Assembly: GCA_002077065.1 (NCBI GenBank)
Contig: NAJO01000016.1
Location: 310,001-374,000, forward strand
Reading direction: 5' to 3'
DNA: 64,000 nt
Source of the DNA: Cryoendolithus antarcticus
Lineage: Eukaryota > Ascomycota > Dothideomycetes > Cladosporiales > Cladosporiaceae
Shown: positions 19,903-30,315 of the stretch, piece by piece
Layout of the letters: every line of letters begins with the position of its first letter
Position numbering within the stretch: position 1 is the first letter of the stretch
The notes under the pieces: generated by a model
Databases searched by the model: none
Seen by the model: only the letters and a program-made list of their open reading frames with translations
Told to the model about the DNA's origin: nothing
Translations under genes and position numbers: made by a program

Positions 19903-21814
19903 TCACTCCAACCTCGCCACAACGAACACTGCAACCTCCACACCAGTCTTCGGCTCCCTTCCCTCGTCATACGGCCTCGTCTCCACATCCCTCATCAACT
20001 TCTGCCAAAGTTCCGTAGCAGTGGGAGGCCGATCAAGATGTCGATTACTACTCTTCGTTGCAGCCTCCTGTGCAGCCCTAGTGACCAGCTCCGTAACGTG
20101 AACCTTCTCTTGCCGAGTCCACCAGTCCTTTGCCCATGCCTGTCGCGTCAGATGTATCGCTTTGGTCTGCGAGTAGGCCAACTCGAATCTCGCGCGCCGG
20201 CCGTGGAAGCGCTGCATCGTTGAGCTTCGCTGTGTGAGGCGTGTGCAGAGCTGTCTAATGCGGCGTTCGAGCTCCACGTGCTCGAGGAGGGAATGAGCCG
20301 CCGGCATTGCGCCGAGACTTAGGCTTAGGTCGGAGGAGAAGCCGTTCGTGACGACCATTGAGCGGAGGACCGGGTCGAGGATCGGACTCAAGTATTCGTT
20401 CATGAATGTCTCCGCGCCTGTCTTTGTCGGGTAGATGAAGACTAGGCTACCGTTGTCGGGCGACAGTTCCACGAGGCGGTCGATAAGTATCGAGGGCCCA
20501 TTGAGAGCGAACATCTCATTGTACTCGCGGCTGTTTGATGGAGGGATGTAGCGCTCTACTATTGAGACGTCTATTGAGGAAGGCGGTACGACAGGACGTG
20601 GAGATCGAGGGAATGGCGAGAGGTCTTGCTGGTAGTCTGTGATGGGTACTGCACTGCCGAAGATCTTCTGCGTGAAGTAGTCGTCGCCACCTACGGCTGG
20701 CCCAGGTGTGCTCGGGGGCGACGTTGGAAGCTCCTCAAGGTTGAAGCGACCAGGTATTGCATGGAAGACGTTGATCCATGCTGTGGGTGATGATGGTGTC
20801 GAGTCGTGTATAGCTTCTATGATGCTTTGGAAGGTATGTCCGGTAGGCGACGGACTAGGCAAGGCGTGTGATAGTACTTTGAGTAAGCTTTTCGATGTCG
20901 ACGATGCTCGTATGTTGGTCACTATGCGTGTTGGCAGTGTGCAGGGAGTAAGGGAAGTCAGAGCACTTACGAATGGTCTGCACTGCACCATCCACCCAGC
21001 TGTGCGCTCCTGTGATGACCGATCTGCTGCTCTGATCGACTTGCATCGGCGAACCTACATCGCCCATGCCTTGGTTGCCGGCCTCTGCATGCCCAGCACT
21101 ACCGGCCTCAGTAGCCGGCGAATCCATAGCTGCACCGGCGACGACACACGCCATAGAAGGTCGATAGCCTGCATCTCCGTCTGCTGGCGGTGTGAGAGTC
21201 TGCACATATTGATGCAGTGGAGTGAAAAGGTTCCGATGCTTGGGCTCAAAGGAGTGTGATGAGTTGTGTTGATGCAGCGCCAGCGCGTTCAGCGATTGCA
21301 GAAAATCAGGAGTCTCCGACAAGGAGTGCACCCGTGCAAGTGGGAGGAGTGGCTGCTCGCGATCGAAGTCTGGCGGTGCACTTTCTGCGCGCCCGGTGGC
21401 AGAGGAATGAGGTGCAGCAATGCCCAGTGCTGCGAAGCTAGGCAGACGAAAACTAGGACCGACCTTAGTCATGGATGATCGAGGTGGAACGACGTCTTGT
21501 CCTGGGGCTAACACGCCACCAACGATCATAGACATGGGGTCTACTTGATCGGCTTGCTGGTCTGCAGGTGGAGACATGACAGGTACCTCTTTCGACGCCC
21601 CAGGTTCCGCAGGCATTGCGAAAGGACTGTCAGATGTGCCGAGCTGCAGTCCCCATATGCTTGGTGATGTGACACCGGTGAGAGATTTTGTCAAAGTAGG
21701 AGAGTCTAGGGACGGGATGCTGATCGCAGGGGAGACCAGCGCCGTCTGCCATGCAGGCAGACAGCGAGATGGTCTGGCATCGTAAGCTGATGCCAGTCCA
21801 TAACCAGGGCCCAT
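19903..21814 (-). CDS. Conserved-looking fungal protein of unknown function
   Basis: Two exons, 21814-20971 and 20921-19903, split by a 49-nt intron (20922-20970, GTAAGT...CATAG) whose removal restores one frame; 620 aa. The first ATG of the frame is at 21814 (MGPGYGLASAYDARP). The frame is open further upstream to a TTG, so a small upstream exon is possible. The N-terminal ~280 residues are Ser/Pro-rich and probably disordered. The C-terminal half is folded, with VERYIPPSNSREYNEMF, GPSILIDRLVELSPDNGSL and FIYPTKTGAETFMNEYLSPI, followed by a basic helical segment. The alternating strand/helix pattern suggests a Rossmann-like or compact regulatory fold, but I cannot name it. No signal peptide or membrane segment is seen. 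Confidence 0.7.
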
Positions 21815-22989
21815 GGGCTTCAACCCGACAGAGAGAAGTCGCCGTCGAGGCTGTTGGTTGATATGGCGTTGTTGCCGGCAGTCGCGGGGCGTGCGCGTGG
21901 CTGAGGAGAATTGAAAGCGGCAATGATGAGCAGTGAAGTGGCTCGTGTCAGTAAGTGCTGCCAATCGGCTCAAGTCGACGTGTTAGTTTTGTTGGTGCTC
22001 GATGATGGTAGTGGACTCAAGGCGAGCTGACCACAAGCACAGGCGGCAGGCTGCGGAGAGCACAGCGCTTGAGAGCTCACGAATAGTGCGATTGCTGAGA
22101 AAGTCGCCCGCGCGACATGGGAGGGAAAGCGCGCAGCCCGTGCGACTCGGCCTAGACCATCAAATCCTTCCATACTGCTGCTTATCATGCGATAATCGCA
22201 AGCCATCAATGTCTGCTGCACAGCGATCCAAAGCTGGACAGCACTATCTGGTGTTCCTTGAATGCTCCTTCGATGCAACAGAATTAAAGTCTTCTTCCCA
22301 CATGGCATCATTAGGTCTGGCACTTCTCTACGAGGCTGTCTTCGAGAGCACATGAGCGACTCCATAGAAAAAGTACAGCTCCATACTGCAGCTTAGTAGT
22401 GCAAGGATGCCCAACTATTGGAAGCGCAAAAGTCCGACAACCGCCTCGGTGCCAACAACAGCAGATCTTGCTCATGAATGCCGAATTCTTCCACTTGTCT
22501 TACACCTTCACTGCGCAGCTCAAAGGCAGTGGTGAAGGGTACGACACCGGCTCACGATGACTGATGACCAATCCCATCTGCGCAGGCGGACCCGTCTCCG
22601 CAATGCGACATCGCCGATTTTAATTTTAATATCGATCTAACGGCCGGATCGGGACGACCCTGACAGGTGGAATTGAACTTGACCCTGTGTACTCTACATG
22701 TAGTTTCCGCTATCATTTCCAACCTCCGCTCTTCTCAAAGTCTCGGTCGCACCGCAACAGCGGTGGTCATACGGGCCCTGGGCTTGATGCGCGTGCTGCG
22801 AGGTGCAGTGCTGTCGAAACGCAATATCAGCTCCTCATTTACGCGCGAATTCACGATGCGTTGCATGTGCCTCGTACGCTGCGCCTGAGCCTGCGATGCA
22901 GGAAATGAGTGATGTGAGAGATCCCGATGGCAGTTGTTCTGAACCTCCCGCGATATTAGCATAAGCCGCTCGACGACGCCGAAATTCGC
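21815..22989. other. Intergenic region
   Basis: About 1.2 kb between a minus-strand gene and the broken HET gene. Only short overlapping frames are present and nothing recognisable. Regulatory sequence for the upstream minus-strand gene presumably lies at its left end. Confidence 0.45.
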
Positions 22990-24956
22990 GTGTCTAAGGC
23001 ACTGCCCGGCGTTCCAGGCAGCCCTATTCGTGCTCATGTCCAACGCATCGTACGTCCGGTACGTACAATCATCGACTGGGGAGAAGATGCCACACTTGAC
23101 ACGAGTCATCGTTTCCGGAAGTATCATACAGAGAGATCGCTCTCCACGAGTCGTGCTTGTGGTGGATTGCTTCCAGTCGATTCAAACGGCGTCCTTGACG
23201 AGAACGCAGGGCGCGATCTCGAAAGGGACAGACTCGATGACCTGAACTCTGAGGCTGGCATATTCTACGAAGCAATCTCGTATGCATGGGGATCGCCCGT
23301 TTTGGTACATCATATCGTGATCGATGATACATGGCTCATCGCAATAACGCTCTCACTATATGAAGCATTGCAGTCTTTTCGCCTTCTCGACGAGACTCGG
23401 CTGCTATAGGCTGATGCTGTGCGTATTGACCAGATGAATCTAGACGAGAAGGCCGTTCAAGTCAGCCGCATGAGCGAAACGTACCACTCTGCGACACGAG
23501 TCCTGGCCTGGCTGGGTGAAAGTGCCCGCCACGACAGACTCGCTTTTGGTCTTCTAGAAAGGGGTCATCACCGATGCACCTGTTCAGTACATGTCAGCGC
23601 CAAGGCCTTTCTAACCCACGAATGGGCAGATTGTGCGTGCTGTGATCAGGATACTTTGAACGCTGACCAGATGTTGCAAATGGCGATCGGGGCACTCTGT
23701 TCGCTCATGAAGCGAAGCTGGTTCGTGCGACTTTGGGTGGTGCAGGAGGTCGCCTTGGGTCGGCTGGTCCTCATACACTGCGGCACACATAGGACTACTT
23801 TGGACGCATTTGAGGCAGCGCTCTCGCCAATGTACCCAGGGTTCGGGGAGATTGCTGTTGCTGCCGCGGGTGAACTTCATCGCATCGTTGGCAGCAGAGT
23901 TGGAATTCGCCAAGTATCCAACACAGGTCGTCTCACTTTCCCAAGTCGTCTCAAGTATATCCAGTAAGGCCTCCTTCAATCCTCTGGACCGAGTGCACGG
24001 CGTAATTGGTGTGACGGAGCTGAGAGCCAGTCCATGGATGTTTCCCGACTATGCCAAATCACCCGCGGAGCTCTTCGCAGACGTCAGTCGACACTGTCTG
24101 GCGCAAGGGAGCCAAGGGTATCCGAACCCACATGCCGCTGTATTATTCGCCATGCCTCGACAGCCCGGGATCTCGTTGCGCCTCACCTTTACGGGACTTG
24201 GCCCTCCTGGGTCCCCGATCTCAATCACCTCACGAGTCGTCATATAGTGGCGATGCGCGACTTCTCGCAGAACTACACTTCCACGCAATTCCGCCTGGGT
24301 CCAAAAGCTTGTCGTGTTCGTACGGCAGATGTAGGGAGTGATCCAAGTCGAATCACACTAGGGGCTCGAATATTCGGTCGCGTTTCTTCTGTGGCACCGG
24401 GGTCACCAATGATTGGATGCATTGGCTATTGGGATGCAGAGTATTCCATGTACAAAGCCTCTCAGCAGGAGAAACAAGTTGCAGCTGAGAAACTGGCTCG
24501 AATGTTGCCGACTTCCTGATGGCCTTCCCGCTCGGATGTATGGTCAGTGCAGACTATCTGAGATACCTCAAAAAGAGCCCGTTCGGATGGCTCCATCGGG
24601 ATGTACACAGTCTGCAGCATGCCATGCGTGCATTTGGTAAACACTCCGAGCCTACGGAACGCGCCCAGAAGCTCTTGTTGAGTAACAACGGTGTAGCTCA
24701 CCTTATACGAGCCGAGAGATGCCTTGCAGCGATATCAGTCGGCGGCAAGACCTTCATTGGATGGGTCCCTCCTTCATCTAGTCCGGGAGATTCCTTGCGC
24801 ATTGTGTACGGGTGCCCATTTCCTCTTGTCACAAGAGCCAAAGCAATAGATGACGTCTTCGCAATTCTGGGTGATGCATATTTCGACGGGCTCGCCGTTG
24901 TGGATGCTGTTCCGCAAGATTCGGCTGCCATGATCTGGTACCCAGATTATTTATGA
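22990..24956 (+). pseudogene. Heterokaryon-incompatibility (HET) domain pseudogene
   Basis: HET hallmarks appear in order but in changing frames. FYEAISYAWGS (near 23262-23292) is followed by RLL, then a TAG at 23407-23409, then ADAVRIDQMN, which corresponds to the family motif W-x-D-A-x-C-I-N-Q. The stop therefore replaces the tryptophan codon (TGG to TAG). Next come MSETYHSATRVLAWLGES and SLMKRSWFVRLWVVQEV in the same frame to 23967. The sense moves to another frame for NPLDRVHGVIGVTE, then another for WPSWVPDLN, and a third for the C-terminal GDSLRIVYGCPFPLV and FAILGDAYFDGLAV, ending at 24956. No clear ATG starts the HET part. HET proteins mediate non-self recognition and cell death between fungal strains. 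With one nonsense codon and about three frame changes, this copy is almost certainly dead, although one change could be an intron. Confidence 0.85.
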
Positions 24957-25244
24957 TGCACATCTCAGATGCCCCAAAGCTTCACAGGGTGCGAAGTGGT
25001 ACCTGAAACGCACTTGACTGGATAACCTTCGAGTAGTCGACTGATAAAACATCTGACACCGTGGGTGCCTTGGGTGTTCAAGCTCTCATAATGATGCTCA
25101 ATCGTCCACACGAAAGCTTGAACCCGTTTGGAGAATGCCAATATACACAAAAATAACAGATGAGCGTAAATGAATGATCGCAACGGCGTGGTCATGTTCG
25201 AAACGCTATCTATCTAGTTGGATGCCGCAAAACTTTTCACAATC
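24957..25244. other. Convergent intergenic region
   Basis: About 290 bp between the end of the HET relic and the stop of the small minus-strand gene. Nothing recognisable. Confidence 0.45.
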
Positions 25245-25649
25245 CTACTTGCCAACACTTCCATCGCTGAACTTGGCGCCGGAGGTCTGTTCAACATGTC
25301 AGTCTCGTCATCTGCGTCATCATATAATCTGATCAACTTACGTCGTGGATAGCATTGGGCACGATCTTCTCAACTTTCTCGGGCAAACCCTCCTGCAGAA
25401 CCTTGGGGACCTTGGAGTCGCCAGTGGCGTGCGAGACCTTGCCAGTGTTCTTGTTGTCACCGGTGTCGTGGAGCGCATTGGGAACCTTCTTCTCGACGGA
25501 GGATGGGACCTACCACGGTATATTAGTGACAAATAATGTGAACCAAAGCATTAGATGGCACAACGTACAGCCTCCTGTGCCTTCTGAGGCAGACCGGAGC
25601 TGGTAGCGTGGCTAACGCCCTGGCCTGATGCGTTTTGCTGGGCAGACAT
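25245..25649 (-). CDS. Small hydrophilic protein with repeated VPNA-HDT / SHATG motifs
   Basis: Three exons, 25649-25569, 25509-25342 and 25286-25245, with introns of 59 nt (25510-25568, GTACGT...TAG) and 55 nt (25287-25341, GTAAGT...CAG). Joined, they give a 96-aa protein starting MSAQQNASGQG and ending with TAG at 25245. It is small and highly polar. The internal repeats are GVSHAT and KVSHATGDSK; LPQKAQEAVPSSVEKKVPNA and LPEKVEKIVPNAIHDT; and VPNALHDTG. No signal peptide, cysteine or membrane segment is seen. The composition resembles stress- or spore-related hydrophilic proteins of filamentous fungi, but no function can be assigned. Good splice sites and preserved internal repeats make the gene model strong. 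Confidence 0.8.
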
Positions 25650-26316
25650 GATGGCTGATGTGCGGTATGAACGGGTTGCTTGTGTGGAAAGATTGAGAGT
25701 CTTGGTGGCGAGTCTGTTCATGAAGATGTTGGATGCGAAGAACTTTCAACATTATCAGCGGCGCCTGCCTCTATATATATTCTAGACAGCGTTCGCCTGA
25801 ATGGCGTTCATCTCGCGTTCCTTCTGGCGAACATCTCGTCATGGATGACGTTCGAGGACATCACAGCATGATGTTCGTGAACGTCAAGACGTGGAGTGAC
25901 AGCGCGGAGGACTGGCCATCGCGAATGGCATAGCTCGCGATCCTAGCCTATTGTAAGCTGCATCGCGAGCCGGGATGTGGCGGAGTACCGTGAAGTGGAT
26001 ATGGGGATGGGGCAAGTGAACATAATGGCATGATCTGAGGTTGCGTTGATGCCTTCGCATACCGCGCGCCTGGGAAGTCGATCATCCGGGTCAAGGTACC
26101 CGTTGATGCCGAGTGGCGACATATACATCTCCGCGCATATTGTTCTCGCGGGCTGCGCGGTGGAGGTTACATTTAACGATATTACAGCAACCGCGAACAT
26201 GTCTGGATCACCTGGCAAGTGCGTCGAGAAAGCTGTGAGTGTAGGCAATCTCACCACAAAATGTCAAGCAAATGTTCTCTATCTCTTAGCGACTGCCTGG
26301 ATCTATATCATTACGC
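25650..26316. other. Intergenic region
   Basis: 667 bp containing the promoter of the small hydrophilic-protein gene. An imperfect direct repeat around GTTCGCCTGAATGGCGTTCATCTC (about 25790-25815) and the following CGTTC-rich words was noticed. No coding feature is supported. Confidence 0.4.
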
Positions 26317-27478
26317 TCAAGTCGACGTGGCATTGTAGAGCACATCAATGACACCGGCCCCCATCTCCACCGCTGGGTCGACCCTTACAGACAGCACTCT
26401 CCCGCTCACAGGCGCCGTCAGCGTCTCGAGCACACCTCCCCAAGCGTTGAACACAGTGCCCACCACCTCTCCTTCTCCCACGTCCTGCAACGGAACCACA
26501 TCGAATTGCGCAAAGCCACTGTAGGTGACACTAACGGAAGACAAATTCGTCGCTTTGTACGTGTTTGAAAGGTTGACCTCGACAGGTTTAGCACTCTCGG
26601 TCATGCTCAAGTCATCGAGTAGACGGTAGACGAATGCTTCGGCGCGGGAGATAAGTGTTTGATTCCAGATCTTCGCTGGGCCGATCTCGAGGGTAATGGC
26701 AGGCACTCCGTTGTCCACGAAAGTCGCCTCAACCGAGCCAGGCTCGCCAGGGTCGATCTTAATGACATCTGGCTGGGCGAGCTCGGCTAGACGTCCAACA
26801 CCGGGCAGGCAGTAATCTGCGTATGCTCGAAGTGGGCCGTTCGAGCCGGTAGATAGGGTATCTACTGCAAGTCAGTGGTATGCAGACCGCATTTGATGCA
26901 ACAGGCAAACTAACGGAAGTCCACCGCAATGTCAACATTCGACAAGTTGCCCCATACTTGGTTCCAGATGCTGTAGGCGTATGCATCCGCGATTGCACCT
27001 CCGTCTGCGACTGTCTCGCCGGGCATCACTCGATTGAGGTTCGTCCAGAAGCCGTTTGAGCTGCTCGAGCAGAAATTCCTTTTGTTGAAGATGTTGCCGT
27101 TGGGGTTGAGTGTCGGGATGCCAACGATTGTGCCATTCAGGCCACCTTCGGAACGGTCTCGTTCAATGCCTTGAAGACGCGTCCGACCACGGGGATGCCA
27201 TTGAGCGCCATGGATCGAGGCTGAGAGCGACAGCTTACGGCCGGATTGTACACTCTCGTTGGTGCCTCTTGCCACGAAGACGGGGACGAACCCATTGGTG
27301 CCGCCTTGAGCTTGAGCTGCTGAGATCCAGAAACGCGAGATGGTGTTTGCCGGGATGTTAGAGATGTCGAGCGCGGAGATCACCGGGTAGCCGATAGTGT
27401 GTCGCCGGTGTATACTGTCTTTGCTGCCGCACCTGCGATGCCGACTGCGGCCAGTGCTGCAGCGTGCTGAAGCTTCAT
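26317..27478 (-). pseudogene. Secreted M14/AstE-AspA-like metallopeptidase, frame-damaged
   Basis: Begins at ATG 27478 with a probable signal peptide (MKLQHAAALAAVGIAGAAA). The family is recognised from ISALDISNIPANTISRFW, GTIVGIPTLNPNGNIFNKRN, GFWTNLNRVMPGE, and, across a 53-nt intron (26862-26914), VDFHTLSTGSNGP; it ends at TGA 26317. It resembles zinc carboxypeptidase/succinylglutamate desuccinylase-aspartoacylase proteins, which normally carry H-G-D-E zinc ligands. Three small indels are visible: an apparent extra AC near 27403, loss of about 5 nt after the CATGGC of the H-G motif (near 27207), and loss of about 1 nt near 27145. The last two restore the frame but replace about 20 residues and remove the D-E ligands. 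The true sequence, with LNGIPVVGRVFKALNETVPK, is legible in the other frame. It is therefore very likely inactive. Confidence 0.75.
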
Positions 27479-28157
27479 GATGGCAGGCGTGATGATAATG
27501 AGAAGATTGGAAACGGGAACATGACCTTTACATTCGCCATGCTCGAAGACTTATACTTCCCATAGTCGGCATTGCTTCGGGCCACTTCTTCACTTACCTT
27601 CCCAACGCAAGCAGACAGCAGGACAGCCAAGAGATGTTATCAGCCAGGTAGCGGCTTCGTGGAAAGGTTGATGATGCGGGATGGACGAGTTGTCCGCGTC
27701 TTTGAGCGCACGCCATAGCACCGACACTCGTACGTACTGTGACATTCTCGTGTGCAGTGACCTCGTCACCAAGTATGGTCAACAACGAGATGTCGTTGAG
27801 ATGAGATGCCTGAGAAAACGACATTGCACTTGTGAGTGAACCTGATCTCGGCCGGAACCTGCGAGGATGCCATCAGCCAAGACAACACCCGAGCCGTGGC
27901 CCACCCCAACCCCTCCTCCGCCCTCGCGGCGTTCTTGGCATGTCCATGTGCTTGCACTCCACACACTGTTGTGCGTATGCAACCCAAGCGCCATTGATGC
28001 GGAGAAGGCAACAGAACGCAGACATGCTTCGCTTGGCGAATCACCTGATGTCAGACGCTATGGCTGGTCAGCAAGTACAAGATGAGAGGCAGAGGCTGCT
28101 CCTGCGCACACCAAATGTAGACTTCCTCAGCACCGTAAGTGGAGGCATTACTTCGAC
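27479..28157. promoter_or_regulatory. Divergent promoter region, metallopeptidase relic / trehalase
   Basis: 679 bp between divergent start codons. It must hold the trehalase promoter. No coding frame is supported and no specific site is recognised. Confidence 0.45.
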
Positions 28158-30197
28158 ATGTATACCTTATTTGTCCTGTCGGTCCTGCCGTTGGCAACTG
28201 CGTTGTATCAGAATGGCTCGGTGACAGCTCCGTGCGAATCACCGCTATACTGTCAAGGTGAGATCCTACGCGAGATAGAGCTTGCTAGGCCATTCGCCGA
28301 CTCGAAGACTTATGTTGATCTGTGAGTATTACCATCTGCGTAGCCCATAGTCCTATATTCTGACGAGACATGCAGTCCAACTATCCGTCCGATTGACGAA
28401 GTCATTGCTGCATACAACCAACTCACGAAGCCGTTGAGCAACAACACCGAGTTGAATGACTTCTTGATCACCTACTTCGGCGAGGCTGGCTCTGAGTTGG
28501 CACCAGTACCTACAGACCAGCTCACCACTGATCCTACGTTTCTCGCCAGTGTCAACAGCTCAGCGCTCGAGAGTTTCGTCAGCCAGGTCATCGACATTTG
28601 GCCCGATCTGACCAGGAGCTACGTCGGGGGCGGCAACTGCACAGGCTGCGTCTCGTCGTTCATCCCTTTGAATCGGACATTCGTCGTTGCTGGTGGCCGC
28701 TTTCGTGAGCCGTACTATTGGGACTCATTCTGGGTGATCGAGGGATTACTCCGCACTCAAGGCTCGTTCACTGAGATTGCTCTCAACATCATCGAGAACT
28801 TCTTGGACTTGGTCGAGCAATTTGGCTTCGTACCGAACGGCGCTCGCCAGTACTATCTCAATAGATCTCAGCCACCTCTTCTCACGCAGATGGTTCGGGT
28901 TTATGTCGAGTATACAAATGACACATCGATCCTTGAGCGTGCTCTGCCACTGCTCGAGAAGGAGTATGCCTTCTTTGCCAACAATCGGTCGATCGAAGTG
29001 GAGTACGACGGTACTACCTACTCACTGAATCATCACGCGGTGTCGAACAATCAGCCCCGTCCAGAAAGCTACTATGAGGACTACGTAACTGTGACGAATT
29101 CATCCTACTACGCGAAGGGTGGCATCATCTACCCCGGCCAGGATCTCAACGACACAGAGCAAGCCCTGCTATACTCCAACCTCGCCAGCGGCGCTGAGAG
29201 CGGCTGGGACTACTCCTCGCGCTGGCTCAGAACCCTGGAAGACGCAGTGAACGATGTATACTTCCCACTCCGCTCCTTGAATGTCGTCAATATCGTCCCA
29301 GTAGACCTCAACTCCATCCTGTACTATAACGAGATCTCCATTGCTGGCTTCCACAATCAATCGGGAAATACCACCGCCGCGTCCGCTTGGGCTAAACTCG
29401 CTGCGAAACGCAGCGAAGCCATGACAGCACTAATGTGGGACGAGGAGCACTGGCGTTACTTTGACTTCAGCGTCACCTCTGGTGCTCGAGACGTCTACAT
29501 CGTAGCCGACGAAGACGCTACGGATTTGGAACGCGAAGGCGCACCAGAGGGCTACCAAGTGGCGTTCAACCCAGCGCAATTCTACCCCTTCTGGACCGGG
29601 GCCGCACCATCATGGCTCAAGGACAATCCGTATGCCGTCGAGAGGGCATTCGCGCCTGTAGCAGATCAGCTCACGCGTAAAGCCGGTGCTATCCCAGCGA
29701 CGAATCTGATCACGGGTCAACAATGGGATGAGCCGAATGTCTGGCCACCGCTGCAGTACATCATTATCAAGGGCTTGCTCAACACCCCTGCAACGTTCGG
29801 TCGGGACGATCCGAGCTACAGCTATACACAAGAGCTTGCCTTGAATTTGGCTCAACGCTACGTTGACTCTGCGTTATGCACGTGGCGCATTACCGATGGC
29901 TCGACGCCGGAGTTCCCTAAGCTCGCAGGTGCCGCGGAGAGTGCGAAGGGGACGATGTTCGAGAAGTATGCTGATAACACCACGAATGCCGCTGGTGGCG
30001 GTGGTGAATACGAAGTTGTTGAAGGATTTGGTTGGAGTAACGGCGTGCTTATTTGGGCTGCGGATGTCTTTGGGCAGACTTTGAAGACGCCCGAGTGTGG
30101 TAACATCACAGCTGCGGATGTGAGTACCGGCATCGCGAAGAGGAGTGCGGTTATGATGGATGCGAGGGATCGGAAGTGGATCAAGCGGCGGGAGTGA
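28158..30197 (+). CDS. Secreted GH37 trehalase
   Basis: Two exons, 28158-28321 and 28376-30197, with a 54-nt intron (GTGAGT...GCAG); 661 aa. The start MYTLFVLSVLPLATA is a signal peptide. GH37 signatures: AGGRFREPYYWDSFW (signature 1), ESGWDYSSRW (carrying the catalytic acid Asp), QQWDEPNVWPPLQY (signature 2 region), and GGGGEYEVVEGFGWSNG (carrying the catalytic base Glu). Trehalase hydrolyses trehalose to two glucose molecules; this one is secreted or vacuolar rather than the cytosolic, phospho-regulated neutral form, because it has a signal peptide and many N-x-S/T sites. The enzyme appears complete. It sits among broken genes of secreted proteins but is itself intact. Confidence 0.92.
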
Positions 30198-30315
30198 TCC
30201 GTCGACTAAAGCCTATGTGACGTTCCTTTGGCCGGTCGTAAGACGAATGCCTCCTCAGCTAATGACATGATTGCACGAGCTCTATAGGATGGACACCGAG
30301 TCGACTATACCTTCA
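30198..30315. other. Convergent gap
   Basis: A short 3'-to-3' gap between the trehalase stop and the end of the amidohydrolase relic; nothing notable. Confidence 0.4.

Noticed and set aside
22655..22690. tRNA B-box-like GTTCAATTCC on the minus strand
   Set aside because: Upstream sequence cannot be folded into a cloverleaf and no A box or matching acceptor stem was found.
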